NCBI RefSeq assembly: GCF_002266425.1
Contig: NZ_NPMN01000025.1
Location: 1-63,679, forward strand
Length of the DNA: 63,679 bases
Source: Tissierella sp. P1
Lineage (GTDB): Bacteria > Bacillota > Clostridia > Tissierellales > Tissierellaceae
Direction of reading: 5' to 3'
The first letter of the stretch is position 1. Every line of letters starts with the position of its first letter. The notes beneath the pieces were generated by a model. That model saw only the letters and a program-made list of their open reading frames with translations. It was not told the origin of the DNA and did no database searches. The position numbers were made by a program, and so were the translations under genes. This document shows, in pieces, positions 25,276-34,113 of the stretch.

Positions 25276-26833
25276 AATTCCTCCTTAATAGCTGGAATTA
25301 CTATTATGACTTGAGTGCCAGCGTTCTTCTTACTTGAAATTTTAAATTCAAAATTATTATGATGAAGTAATTCTAGTTTTCTATATATCATCATTAGACC
25401 ACTAATAATAAAATTCTCTGTCTGTCCTTTAATCATATTATTAAGTTTTTCAATTTCATCTTCTTCTAATCCAGTTCCATTATCTAGTACTTGAATATAA
25501 ATTTTATCCTGATTTTTTCTACAGCTAATTTGGATGCTTAGGTTGTCCATTTTATTTTTAAAACCATGGACAAAAGAATTTTCAATTATTGGCTGAATGA
25601 AATTAAAGGGAATTCTTGCCGATTTGGCATTTTCAGAAATATTAATATTTACACTAAGTCTTTCACCATATCTTAATTTTTGCAGCTCTAGATAATCCAT
25701 AATAAATAAAATCTCATCATTTAATGTGGCAATAGAGTTGCTTGACTTCAGTGAATATCTAAAAATTTTTGATAATCTAATTATTGATTCATAAGTCTTT
25801 ATGCTATCTTCTTTTATAGCAAGACTAGCAATTGCATTTAATGTATTAAAAAGAAAATGATTATTAATCTGTATACTCAAAACCTGTTCTTTTGTAGATC
25901 TTAAGCTCTCCTCCAATAGAAGTTCATTTTTAGCAATATCTTTAATTATCTCTTCTTTCTTATATAATTCCATCTCAGTATTTTCTAATAGATAATAATA
26001 TGAAATGTTCTTACTCAAGGTCTTTATATGCTGCAAAATAGCCATGATACGTCCTTGATGAACTATCTGAATTTTACGATACAATTCATAATCTAAGTCT
26101 AATTCATCTTTAAATTCTACATAACTTTCATCATATATTCTAATATGTCCTCCTTTTATAGTACCAACCAAACTATTGTTTATAATAATTGGCATAACAA
26201 ATACTCTTAATCCATATTGACAAACAAAAGCAAATGGATCTTTATAATGGGGAGGCATATATTCATCATAAATATTATATAGATGGCAATTCCTTACATC
26301 TTTATGTACATTGCATTTTTTTATACAAAATTCGGGATAGTTATGAGAAATAATAACTGGTTCATTTTTTCTGTCAAATATGGATAATGAAATTCCTAAT
26401 ATATCAATAGCCTCATCATATAGATGTTTAATCTTATCATTTAATACTATTGTATCCTCAAAATTTTCTTTATGTACCTCCCCGCTACTCAATATATCAT
26501 TTAAGGGATTGCGTTGGTTATAATATACTGGAATTGATATCAGTAATTCTTTGATTGGTTCTTCACCCGCATTTATTGCCTCATGTACTGAACCTGCATC
26601 TATATGAAATAAAGACCCAGGCTTCTTAATACTTAACTCCTTACCAATAAGCTGTTCTCCTTGTCCAGATAAAACATATAATAATTGTTCATCCCCATAG
26701 TGAATATGCTCCTTTTGTCTTTTTCCCGGTAATATGGTACTAATGCTATATGCATTATATTAGTAGAGTTCTTAGTATCAGGCTCATAAATCCACTCTAT
26801 ATTACCCCAATCAAAATATTGTATATGACTCAT
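25272..26833 (-). pseudogene. Cupin-PocR-histidine kinase, one frame break
   Basis: From ATG 26833 (AGGGGTG 6 bases upstream) MSHIQYFDWGNIEWIYEP enters a cupin domain. The frame breaks near 26751-26757 and continues STILPGKRQKEHIHYGDEQ, HVEA-like cupin strands, then a PocR ligand-binding domain (CIKKCNVHKDVRNCHLY, GTIKGGHIRIY) and a LytS/YesM-type kinase with phospho-acceptor H in QINNHFLFNTLN and an ATPase region (IENSFVHGFKN, LDNGTGLEEDE). About 520 residues in total. PocR domains sense small metabolites; a cupin in front is unusual. Restoring one base closes the frame. Confidence 0.82.
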
Positions 26834-27199
26834 TATCTTCACCCCTAAGACTATTGATAATAAAAATATGATATTGATTTTAGAATATTGAAATTATTCT
26901 ATGTTCAGTTTACTATACCTAAGTAGAAAAGTAAACCAATGAAGTCAACCTTAAAGTGCTATGTTTCTAAGCCAAAATAGCATTATTATAAATAACAAGG
27001 CAATAAAAATAAGTTAAGATTTTGATATTCTTATCAAAATCTTAACTTATTTTTATTTGTTTACTTTATTGTTAATTTCTTTTTTGGTTGGTTAGTTTTA
27101 GTTTTAAAAATAACTGTTGCTAGCAAAAAAGAGTATATATACCGTTTGCACAAAACATTTTATAGAATCTAGAAAACAGATTATGCTAACCATTTAATT
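26834..27199. other. Intergenic AT-rich stretch
   Basis: It holds a terminator hairpin (27011-27049) and otherwise no recognisable gene or site. Confidence 0.6.
27011..27049. terminator. Terminator downstream of the lipoprotein gene
   Basis: AAGTTAAGATTTTGATA / TATCAAAATCTTAACTT, a perfect 17-bp stem with a TTCT loop and T-rich flanks on both strands. Confidence 0.8.
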
Positions 27200-27714
27200 C
27201 TAGTCTATTTTTATTTCATTATCATCCCTATCAAATATATACCAAGTCTCATATCCATCGATATTATCTGGTTCTTCATTTGATACTTTTGTTTTGTTAT
27301 ATTTACTATAAATTATATAATCATAACCATCCTTTTTATCCTCTCCTATATGAATCCTTAATTTGAATCCACTAGTCTGCTGCCATTCCAATATTCATCT
27401 CCAATTTTTTGCATAAAATCAATACCTATTATTGTTTGAAATTCATTTATTAGATATTGGAAATCTCCTTTTTCTAAGTCTCCTTTATAATTAATATCTG
27501 CATAAAGAGTAGGTCTTTTAAATCTAAATTCTAAATTTGCTATTTTTTCGTTAGAACCCATAATTGTTTTGGTAAATTCTTTGGTTTCATCAATGCTAAC
27601 AGTTTTATAAGGACTGCATCCTGCTAGTATTGTTATAAACATTAGGATAACAGTTAGAGAATAAATTTTTATTTTATTTTTATAGACATATGTTAAAATA
27701 TATAATTTCACCAC
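27200..27714 (-). pseudogene. Small lipoprotein of unknown function, one frame break
   Basis: A signal sequence with lipobox (MFITILAGCSPYK) leads into a region reading FRFKRPTLYADINYKGDL and IIGIDFMQKIGDEYWNGS, where the frame ends. The next frame continues SGFKLRIHIGEDKKDGYD to ETWYIFDRDDNEIKID. One missing base near 27375 rejoins them into about 170 residues. It is probably membrane-anchored outside the cell. The GTG start at 27714 is uncertain. No family recognised. Confidence 0.6.
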
Positions 27715-27829
27715 CTAAATTATTATCATATATTTCATCTAAACTGTAAGATTTTCTTTTTTCCCAGGTTGATATAGCTATATTCCTATCTCCATGAACT
27801 CCATTTTGGAGGTATTTAGTTATAGTAAC
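27680..27829 (-). pseudogene. Possible gene fragment overlapping the lipoprotein start
   Basis: In a different frame from the lipoprotein, the minus strand is open for 49 codons (VTITKYLQNGVHGDRNIAIS then TWEKRKSYSLDEIYDNNLGG). It looks protein-like but has no start codon and begins after a stop. It may be the 3' end of a lost or frame-broken gene. Confidence 0.25.
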
Positions 27830-28064
27830 TCAATGCCAGTTTAGTCTAGATACTACTATATTATAATATTGTATTAGATAAATATGGCATAAATTCTTAC
27901 CTCTTTGTTATTTATTGCATAGCAACTTTTATTTAACACAGGTTCAGAGTTTATGCCCTATTCATTTTTGGTAATATTACCAATTATTATTTTATTTTCA
28001 TAGAATTAGAGTTATTCACTTTATTATTAACTAACTAATCTTAACTAATTTTAATTACACCTTA

Positions 28065-28259
28065 TTAATTAGGTCTAGTTGTACCTGCATCACCTCCACA
28101 AGAGCTAACTGTAGGATATTCTGGTCCTCCTTCATAACTGGGATAAGATATAACTTGTGGTCTAATTGGACCTCCATCTCCTCCAGCAAATGCAACTATA
28201 GATAGACTAAATAATAAAAACATCAATACAACTACACTTATTAATTTTCTTCTCTTCAT
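28065..28259 (-). CDS. Small secreted peptide, candidate signalling pheromone
   Basis: 64 residues: a classic signal peptide (basic MKRRK, hydrophobic core VVVLMFLLFSLSIV, cleavage after AFA) and a 39-residue Gly/Pro-rich exported part. It contains two similar segments, GGDGGPIRP at its start and GGDAGTTRP at its end, plus one cysteine in SSCGGD. Its ATG overlaps the stop of the XRE/TPR regulator gene (ATGA), with GGAGGAG upstream. Small secreted peptides coupled to TPR regulators are typical of RRNPP quorum sensing, where a processed C-terminal fragment is re-imported. The active peptide cannot be deduced. Confidence 0.75.
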   Translation of the reverse strand: MKRRKLISVVVLMFLLFSLSIVAFAGGDGGPIRPQVISYPSYEGGPEYPTVSSCGGDAGTTRPN

Positions 28260-29587
28260 ATGATTTCTCCTCCTTGATATTTTATTATATTATCGATTAG
28301 TTTTTCAAACCTATCATACTCTTTGTTATCAACATATGTCTTCAAACACTTAAATACTGCCAATGAACCATTATTAAATTTTATGCCAGATATAATATCA
28401 TCATTATACTGTTCTATTATCTCAAAAATATTCTGAATTTTTGTTTTTGCATTTAACTCCAATAAGGATATCATATTCTTGGAAATATAATTATACTGAA
28501 CGTTTTTCTTTGCATATTCTAAGGATTCTTTATAATACTTTTCTGCTTGTTCAAACTCTCCTAGATTTTCATAGGAAACAGCTAATTGATTACAGATTAT
28601 TGAATAACTATATGAATTCTTATCCAATTCATCTATATCTTTTAGAATCGCATCTACATATTTATATGCACGATTTTCATCATTTAATTTTGTATAGGCC
28701 TCAGCTATATTTCCATATATCAAATATTTAAGATCACTATATCCAGTAAACGTCAAAACTTGAAGTGCATTATTATAGCTACTTAAAGATGATTCATAAT
28801 CTCCCATTTCAAGATAGCATAGCCCTTGTAGATTATATGCTCTTCTCCACAGATCATAATCTTTTCTCTCCGTATAGCATAATAAATCTGAAATCACTTC
28901 TAAAGAAGGAGAATACATCTTTAATCTATAATAAGCTAAAGCGTAGTTATAGTATAAATGAATTAAATACTTTTCTGGTATATCATCAATATTTACAAGA
29001 GCTTTTTGATATAGTACTACTGCATCCTGACATTTTCCCCTGTCAATATAGTTATTGGCAAGCTTTATCATTATTCTATAATTTAACTTTCTCTTAGGAT
29101 ATCTAGTTGTCAGCTCCCAAGCTTTAGACATATATTCATATTCCTTCTCATAATCTCTAGAATTAAAATATATATCTCCTATGAGCTCATACGCCTTAAT
29201 CTTTTTATCCATAAGATCATATTCATTTAGGAGAAACTCTAAATCATCTATATCATCTACATCAATAACATAATCCTTATCATTTTTATGCTTGTCCAAC
29301 TCTGCAATATATGCTTCCACTTCTTCTTTTGCATCATATCTTCGTGGATTAAGCAGGTCCTCAGGCTCCATGATTAAGTCCATATTTCTTTCTTCTAGGA
29401 TATTATTTATTTTCTTACATATTAATTGTGCATTATCTATCTTTAGGGGAATTTTACCAGACTCTATTAAGCTTATTAAGTTGCTAGTGCTATCTTCTCC
29501 TGTAATTTCTGATTGGCTTATATTTAATGTCTCTCTTATTCTTCTTAGAACTCCCCTAAAATTAGTCTCTGAGATTGCAATATCCAA
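28256..29587 (-). CDS. XRE-HTH / TPR regulator of RRNPP type
   Basis: About 443 residues. An N-terminal HTH (GVLRRIRETLNISQSEITG, then NLISLIESGKIPL) is followed from about residue 110 by repeated TPR helices (AYELIGDIYFNSRDYEKEYE, YNLQGLCYLEMGDYESSLSS, SVSYENLGEFEQAEKYYKES). This is the layout of PlcR/PrgX/NprR-like peptide-sensing regulators. The best start is the TTG at 29587, with AGGGG 8 bases upstream; an ATG at 29593 is too close to that site. The downstream overlapping gene encodes a small secreted peptide, its likely ligand. A 9-bp-arm inverted repeat lies in the upstream region. Confidence 0.85.
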   Translation of the reverse strand: MDIAISETNFRGVLRRIRETLNISQSEITGEDSTSNLISLIESGKIPLKIDNAQLICKKINNILEERNMDLIMEPEDLLNPRRYDAKEEVEAYIAELDKHKNDKDYVIDVDDIDDLEFLLNEYDLMDKKIKAYELIGDIYFNSRDYEKEYEYMSKAWELTTRYPKRKLNYRIMIKLANNYIDRGKCQDAVVLYQKALVNIDDIPEKYLIHLYYNYALAYYRLKMYSPSLEVISDLLCYTERKDYDLWRRAYNLQGLCYLEMGDYESSLSSYNNALQVLTFTGYSDLKYLIYGNIAEAYTKLNDENRAYKYVDAILKDIDELDKNSYSYSIICNQLAVSYENLGEFEQAEKYYKESLEYAKKNVQYNYISKNMISLLELNAKTKIQNIFEIIEQYNDDIISGIKFNNGSLAVFKCLKTYVDNKEYDRFEKLIDNIIKYQGGEII

Positions 29588-29725
29588 ACACATCACCCCT
29601 ATCTAATATTTAACTTCTGGTGTTTGATATGGAAAGTTAGAACTATCTAAGGGAATAACTCTTCAATATAAAGAAACCCTTCTTATTTCATATACCTAAT
29701 TCTATAATTTGAAATTATTATAGCT

Positions 29726-29788
29726 AGTATACACCATAAGTTATTTATTGAATCAACAATATGATTGTTAAGTTCATTAAATCATATT
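29726..29788 (-). promoter_or_regulatory. Possible promoter and inverted repeat upstream of the TPR regulator
   Basis: On the minus strand, TTGATT (29756-29751) and TATACT (29731-29726) are separated by 19 bases, a weak promoter. Just upstream, AATATGATT and AATCATATT (29758-29788) are perfect 9-bp arms with a 13-base spacer, a plausible regulator site. Confidence 0.35.
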
Positions 29789-29978
29789 GTAACTTCTAGG
29801 GTCAACGTTTTTGTTTTTACAATTTTCGATACTTAGTGTCGTATTTTACCGAAAACTATCTTCATAATTCTATGATTATTAGATTATAAATGTGTTTTTT
29901 AAAACATTTATCTTGTGAAAATATTTGAATATTTAATGACATCTTTTGTCTAATTATTTTGATATAATTAGAATAAAA

Positions 29979-30020
29979 AACCTATAAATATAGATTTTTT
30001 TAGTATCTATACTATAGGTT
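29979..30020. terminator. Terminator of the GntR/ABC operon
   Basis: AACCTATAAATATAGAT pairs with ATCTATACTATAGGTT with a small internal loop; A/T-rich tails on both sides. Confidence 0.65.
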
Positions 30021-30074
30021 TGATTTTAAAATATTCTACAGTTTTTATATAAACTTATTGTATCTTTATTTTTT

Positions 30075-30737
30075 CTAAAATTCCTTACCTTTATATATAC
30101 CTTTTGAAATCTGTAGAGAAATCAAATACATTATTATCCCAACACCAGCAAACAGAAGAATGAGTATTTTCCAATCCATGTTTATTATATTTTGAAATAT
30201 CTCTGCATTTTCAAATTTTCTACCAAATCTACTTATTATATTGGGCAATAAAATAAGTATGATATAGAAGATTTGATTAAATGCTTGGGCTTTTCCTACA
30301 TTATAATAATGAAATGGCAAGTATATGGAGAAAAATATCAAAGATAATCCCAATATAAATAATACATCCCATATAGTTGCAGGATTCCCTACTATTGTGG
30401 TACTAAATATAATCTTAGATATATTAGAGGATAAAAAGACAATTCCAGTTATAAATAAAATATATAGTCCCATAGATATATATTTTGATTTTACAATATC
30501 ATATCTATCTACTGGAAATGAATTTAACATCATATCTGCCTTTCCTTTTACATCGTATTGAGTGGAAAACATTGAAACCACATATACCATTATAAACATA
30601 GCAAATCCATATACAAGCTTAGATTTATATACATGGTCGATACTCACTCCAACATATCCAAAGAATAGCCCTCCACATAGTATAAATAGGTTTATAAATC
30701 TTAATAATCGTATATCCTTAATTACAAGCTGTTTCAT
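30075..30737 (-). CDS. ABC-2 type permease (second subunit)
   Basis: 220 residues, six membrane helices, with MLNSFPVDRYDIVKSKYISM, the cytosolic motif typical of ABC-2 transporter permeases of the YtrC/YtrD group. It is the last gene of a four-gene operon (GntR regulator, ATPase, permease, permease) and follows the first permease by 11 bases. GGGGG of its ribosome site precedes the ATG. It probably forms a heterodimer with the upstream permease in an efflux or envelope-stress transporter. Confidence 0.85.
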   Translation of the reverse strand: MKQLVIKDIRLLRFINLFILCGGLFFGYVGVSIDHVYKSKLVYGFAMFIMVYVVSMFSTQYDVKGKADMMLNSFPVDRYDIVKSKYISMGLYILFITGIVFLSSNISKIIFSTTIVGNPATIWDVLFILGLSLIFFSIYLPFHYYNVGKAQAFNQIFYIILILLPNIISRFGRKFENAEIFQNIINMDWKILILLFAGVGIIMYLISLQISKGIYKGKEF

Positions 30738-30748
30738 TGATATCCCCC

Positions 30749-31360
30749 CTATGCAAAGTCCCTTGTTTCATATAACCATAAAGATATTCCTATGGATAGG
30801 AAATATACTATAGCTGCTATAGCTGGTAATCCTAATCCATTTAATATGTTCTGAAATTTATAAGATGTTACAATAACAAAATTCATGATAAATATATATA
30901 CAAATATATTTGCAATACTAGCTATCTTAGGAGGTAATCTAAAAAGAGCTGGCAGTGATATAGATAGTGACAACAATACTATTGGTAAAGTAGACCCTAT
31001 TAAAGAAAGATTGAAAGTATCCACATCTATAAATCCTAATAGATTGATTATCCACAAATAACCCCCAGTAATAACAAAACCAACTACATAATTTACAAAT
31101 ATAGATAAATACCTGCTAATAACTATATCCCTTTTCTTAATAGGCAGAGATTGCAATAATATATGAGGTTTCGTCTGCATCTCATAACCGAAAGGCATGG
31201 TTGTCAGCATATATACAAATGTATAAATCATTAGGCTAACTACGAATTCATTATCTGTTCCCATTGTAAATAAAATAAACGGTACATATAATATTATTAA
31301 AATCCAAGATTGTTTATTGGAAAAGGTTAACAAGAAATCTTTTTTAATCAAGTTTAACAT
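30749..31360 (-). CDS. ABC-2 type permease (first subunit)
   Basis: 203 residues, six membrane helices. It carries LLQSLPIKKRDIVISRYLSI, the counterpart of the motif in the downstream permease, so the two are diverged duplicates. Its start overlaps the end of the ATPase gene by 17 bases (31344-31360), indicating translational coupling. AGGAGG lies upstream within that gene. Substrate unknown; related GntR-linked systems respond to cell-wall antibiotics. Confidence 0.85.
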   Translation of the reverse strand: MLNLIKKDFLLTFSNKQSWILIILYVPFILFTMGTDNEFVVSLMIYTFVYMLTTMPFGYEMQTKPHILLQSLPIKKRDIVISRYLSIFVNYVVGFVITGGYLWIINLLGFIDVDTFNLSLIGSTLPIVLLSLSISLPALFRLPPKIASIANIFVYIFIMNFVIVTSYKFQNILNGLGLPAIAAIVYFLSIGISLWLYETRDFA

Positions 31361-32210
31361 CTTCCTGCCTCCTTACACTATAAACCATTATATCTTCAAG
31401 TGTTGGTTTTTCAATTAATATCTCACTGCCAAATAACTTCTTTAGCCTTTGTGGATTTTCTGTCAACCCTTCAAAACCTACATTAGTTTCCCTAAGTCCT
31501 ATGAACTCTTTTCTTGTATCTCTGTCTAATAAATTTTTTCCACCCTTTATCACTCCATAGGATTCTAAAATTTCATCCTTCGATTTTGAAAATACTATTT
31601 TACCTTTATTAATAAATGTTATATAATCCGCTATTTTTTCAAGATCTGTCGTTATATGGGTAGAAAAGAATATAGATTTTTTTTCATCTTGTATAATACT
31701 ATATAATACATCTAAGATTTCAGCTCTAAATATTGGGTCAAGTCCTGATGTAGGTTCATCCATTATTATCAAATCTGCATTGTGAGACAAAGCTATTGCC
31801 AAAGAAAACTTCATCTTCATACCCTTAGATAATTTTTTTATCTTTTGGTTAAGGTCTAAATCAAAATCCTTTATATATTTATTAAACAATTTTTCATCCC
31901 ATTTTTTATAAAAAGGTGCTATTATATTCTTCATCTGTCTTATGGTCAAATCCTCATAAAAATAAGATTCATCATATACAAAACCAATCCTATTCTTAAT
32001 TTCTTTTTCGAACTGTATATGGTCTTTGCCAAATACTTTTATCTCTCCAGAATCCTTTTTCAGCAAATTCATTATGAGTTTTATAGTCGTACTTTTTCCT
32101 GCACCATTTGGTCCAATAAATCCCATTATATATCCTGGTTCTAATTTAAATGATACATTGTCTAGCTTGAATTTATTAAAATCTTTAGTTAAGTTTTTTA
32201 TCTCTAACAT
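31344..32210 (-). CDS. ABC transporter ATP-binding protein (YtrB-like)
   Basis: 288 residues with Walker A GPNGAGKSTT, signature LSKGMKMKFSLA, Walker B LIIMDEPTSGLDP and switch H in FFSTHITTD. The C-terminal 70 residues extend past the nucleotide-binding domain as in BcrA/YtrB proteins. It lies 2 bases after the GntR gene, and GGAGG of its ribosome site is within that gene's end. It energises the two downstream permeases. Confidence 0.93.
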   Translation of the reverse strand: MLEIKNLTKDFNKFKLDNVSFKLEPGYIMGFIGPNGAGKSTTIKLIMNLLKKDSGEIKVFGKDHIQFEKEIKNRIGFVYDESYFYEDLTIRQMKNIIAPFYKKWDEKLFNKYIKDFDLDLNQKIKKLSKGMKMKFSLAIALSHNADLIIMDEPTSGLDPIFRAEILDVLYSIIQDEKKSIFFSTHITTDLEKIADYITFINKGKIVFSKSKDEILESYGVIKGGKNLLDRDTRKEFIGLRETNVGFEGLTENPQRLKKLFGSEILIEKPTLEDIMVYSVRRQEDVKLD

Positions 32211-32212
32211 AT

Positions 32213-32587
32213 TTAAACCTCCTCAAATAGAATCTTAAGCATTTCGTTTACTTCAGTGTACTTTAATCCTAGCAATCTAGATTCTTCCACTACTTCAGCT
32301 AATTTTTCTTCTATTATTTTTAATTTTTTTTCTTTCATTAGCTCTTTATTTTGCATAGCTACAAAAGAGCCTTTTCCTTGCATAGTTTCTATAAATCCTT
32401 CCTTTTCTAATTCTTCATAAGCTCTCTTAGTTGTAATAACAGATATCTGAAGATCCTTTGCTAGACCTCTTATGGAAGGTAATGCTTCTCCTTCTCCTAG
32501 CTCTCCCTTTATTATCATACCTTTTATCTGATTAGCTATCTGCTCATATATTGCTTCATTAGAAGAATTAGATACGATTATTCTCAT
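32213..32587 (-). CDS. GntR-family regulator (YtrA type)
   Basis: 124 residues: an N-terminal winged helix (YEQIANQIKGMIIKGELGEG, LPSIRGLAKDLQISVITTKR, GFIETMQGKGSFVA) and a short C-terminal dimerisation helix pair, the compact YtrA subfamily. It represses its own operon in relatives. Two tandem 20-bp repeats overlapping the promoter are its probable operator. AAGGAGGG precedes the ATG. It is the first gene of the ABC operon. Confidence 0.92.
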   Translation of the reverse strand: MRIIVSNSSNEAIYEQIANQIKGMIIKGELGEGEALPSIRGLAKDLQISVITTKRAYEELEKEGFIETMQGKGSFVAMQNKELMKEKKLKIIEEKLAEVVEESRLLGLKYTEVNEMLKILFEEV

Positions 32588-32887
32588 AACGTCCCTCCTT
32601 ATATAACTGTTATCTTCGTATATACTGTATATGCTTCGTATATACAGTATATGTCTATATTATTCTTTTGTCAATATTTTTTTTAATGATGATTTAAATA
32701 ATATTTATAACGCATATTTATAAGATATAAATACTATATCTACAGATTGATTTATTATATGGTGCAGTAAAGTTTTTTTATATCCCGTTATAGTAATGGG
32801 TATATTAATGATGAGAATTTATTTATATATTAATATATCCTAATACAAAATTATTTAATGAATTAACCTATCAAGGGGGACTTATAT
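32588..32887. other. Divergent intergenic region
   Basis: It holds the GntR operon promoter and tandem operator (32614-32674) and, toward 32870, the ribosome site (AAGGGGGA) of the plus-strand glycosyltransferase gene. The remainder is featureless AT-rich DNA. Confidence 0.6.
32614..32674 (-). promoter_or_regulatory. Promoter and tandem operator of the GntR/ABC operon
   Basis: On the minus strand TTGACA (32674-32669), a 17-base spacer and TATACT (32651-32646) form a consensus-like promoter. Two 20-bp direct repeats CTTCGTATATACWGTATATG (32614-32633 and 32634-32653), each itself almost palindromic, cover the -10 and the transcription start. This suits steric repression by the YtrA-like protein. 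Confidence 0.8.
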
Positions 32888-34003
32888 ATGAAAAAAGTAC
32901 TAATATTTACTGCCTCCATAGGAGGCGGTCATAATGAGGCAGCCTCATGCCTAGAAAAAGAATTTACTCAACATGATTTTATAGTTAAAAAAGTAGATGC
33001 ATTATTAGCTATAAGTAAAAGCTTCGATTCTTTTATCTCTGGTTCATGTAAAATTATAGTTAATAATTTCCCTAAATTATATGGAAATCTATATGATATC
33101 AGCAATAAAGAAAAAACTAATAAATTGCTTAATATATCTTTAGCTAAAATTGCTAAGGAGAAAATTTATAATATGATATTAGAAGAAAATCCAGATTTGA
33201 TTATTTCAACTCACTCATTTGTCATAAGTATGGTAGGACATTTGAAGGAAAAGAATCTTATCAATATACCTTTTATTTCTGTAGTAACAGACTATGAGGC
33301 ACATAAAATTTATGTAAATGATAATGTAGATGCATATATTGTTGCTAGTGAACATACAGGAAAAACCTTATTAGCTCAAGGTGTATCTAAGGATAGAATA
33401 TTCCCTTATGGCATACCAATCAAAGCCGAATTTTTAGATAAGTGTAATATCGCCCCTATAAATAAAAAGCCTTTCCAGATATTATTGATGGCAGGAAGCT
33501 TAGGTCTAAAAAGTATGACAAAGGTATTAGATAATATAATAACTCTAGACGGTGATTATCATATTGTGGCTGTTTGTGGAAATAATAAAAAATTAAAACT
33601 TTCTATAGAAACACAATATACTAACCTAATTAAAAGCAATAAAATTACTCTTTATGGATTTACTACTAATATACCATCTATCATGGAAAATTCAGATATA
33701 CTCATAACAAAACCAGGAGGTTTAACTGTATCAGAAGCAATAGCCAAAAGACTGCCCATGATTATTCCATATTATATTCCCGGTCAAGAAAAAGAAAACT
33801 TAGATTTCTTGGTAAAAAATGGCATGGGCATATATGTATATCAGATAAAGGAAATTAAAAGCCTAATAGAATATATTATGAAAAATCCATCTGTTATTAA
33901 TAACATGAAAAAAAACATGGAGAAAATGGGTAATGGATTCTGCCCTAATAATGTTGTTTATCTTAGTGAAAATTTAATCAATGATTGTACTTTAAATAGA
34001 TGA
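32888..34003 (+). CDS. MGDG-synthase-like glycolipid glycosyltransferase
   Basis: 371 residues, GT28/UgtP-like. The N-terminal loop FTASIGGGHNEAASCLEKEF and later LLMAGSLGLKSM and ILITKPGGLTVSEAIAKRLP are the acceptor and nucleotide-sugar motifs of the MGDG synthase/UgtP family, which adds sugar to diacylglycerol at the membrane. AAGGGGGA precedes the ATG. The next gene, 110 bases on, is a YbhN-type flippase-domain protein, suggesting a joint role in making and moving a glycolipid or anchor. Confidence 0.88.
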   Translation: MKKVLIFTASIGGGHNEAASCLEKEFTQHDFIVKKVDALLAISKSFDSFISGSCKIIVNNFPKLYGNLYDISNKEKTNKLLNISLAKIAKEKIYNMILEENPDLIISTHSFVISMVGHLKEKNLINIPFISVVTDYEAHKIYVNDNVDAYIVASEHTGKTLLAQGVSKDRIFPYGIPIKAEFLDKCNIAPINKKPFQILLMAGSLGLKSMTKVLDNIITLDGDYHIVAVCGNNKKLKLSIETQYTNLIKSNKITLYGFTTNIPSIMENSDILITKPGGLTVSEAIAKRLPMIIPYYIPGQEKENLDFLVKNGMGIYVYQIKEIKSLIEYIMKNPSVINNMKKNMEKMGNGFCPNNVVYLSENLINDCTLNR

Positions 34004-34113
34004 AATTGGCCTAGCATAAAGGTCTTTGACATATATTAATTTTTAATAAGAGATAACTTAATTTTAAAAGCCTAAGAAAAAAAGTGAAGAAACACACAAG
34101 GTAGGTTCAATAT

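Larger units (their letters stand above)
29588..30074. other. Long intergenic region between regulator and ABC operon
   Basis: It holds a possible promoter with inverted repeat for the TPR regulator and the terminator of the ABC operon (listed separately). No gene is visible. Confidence 0.6.
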
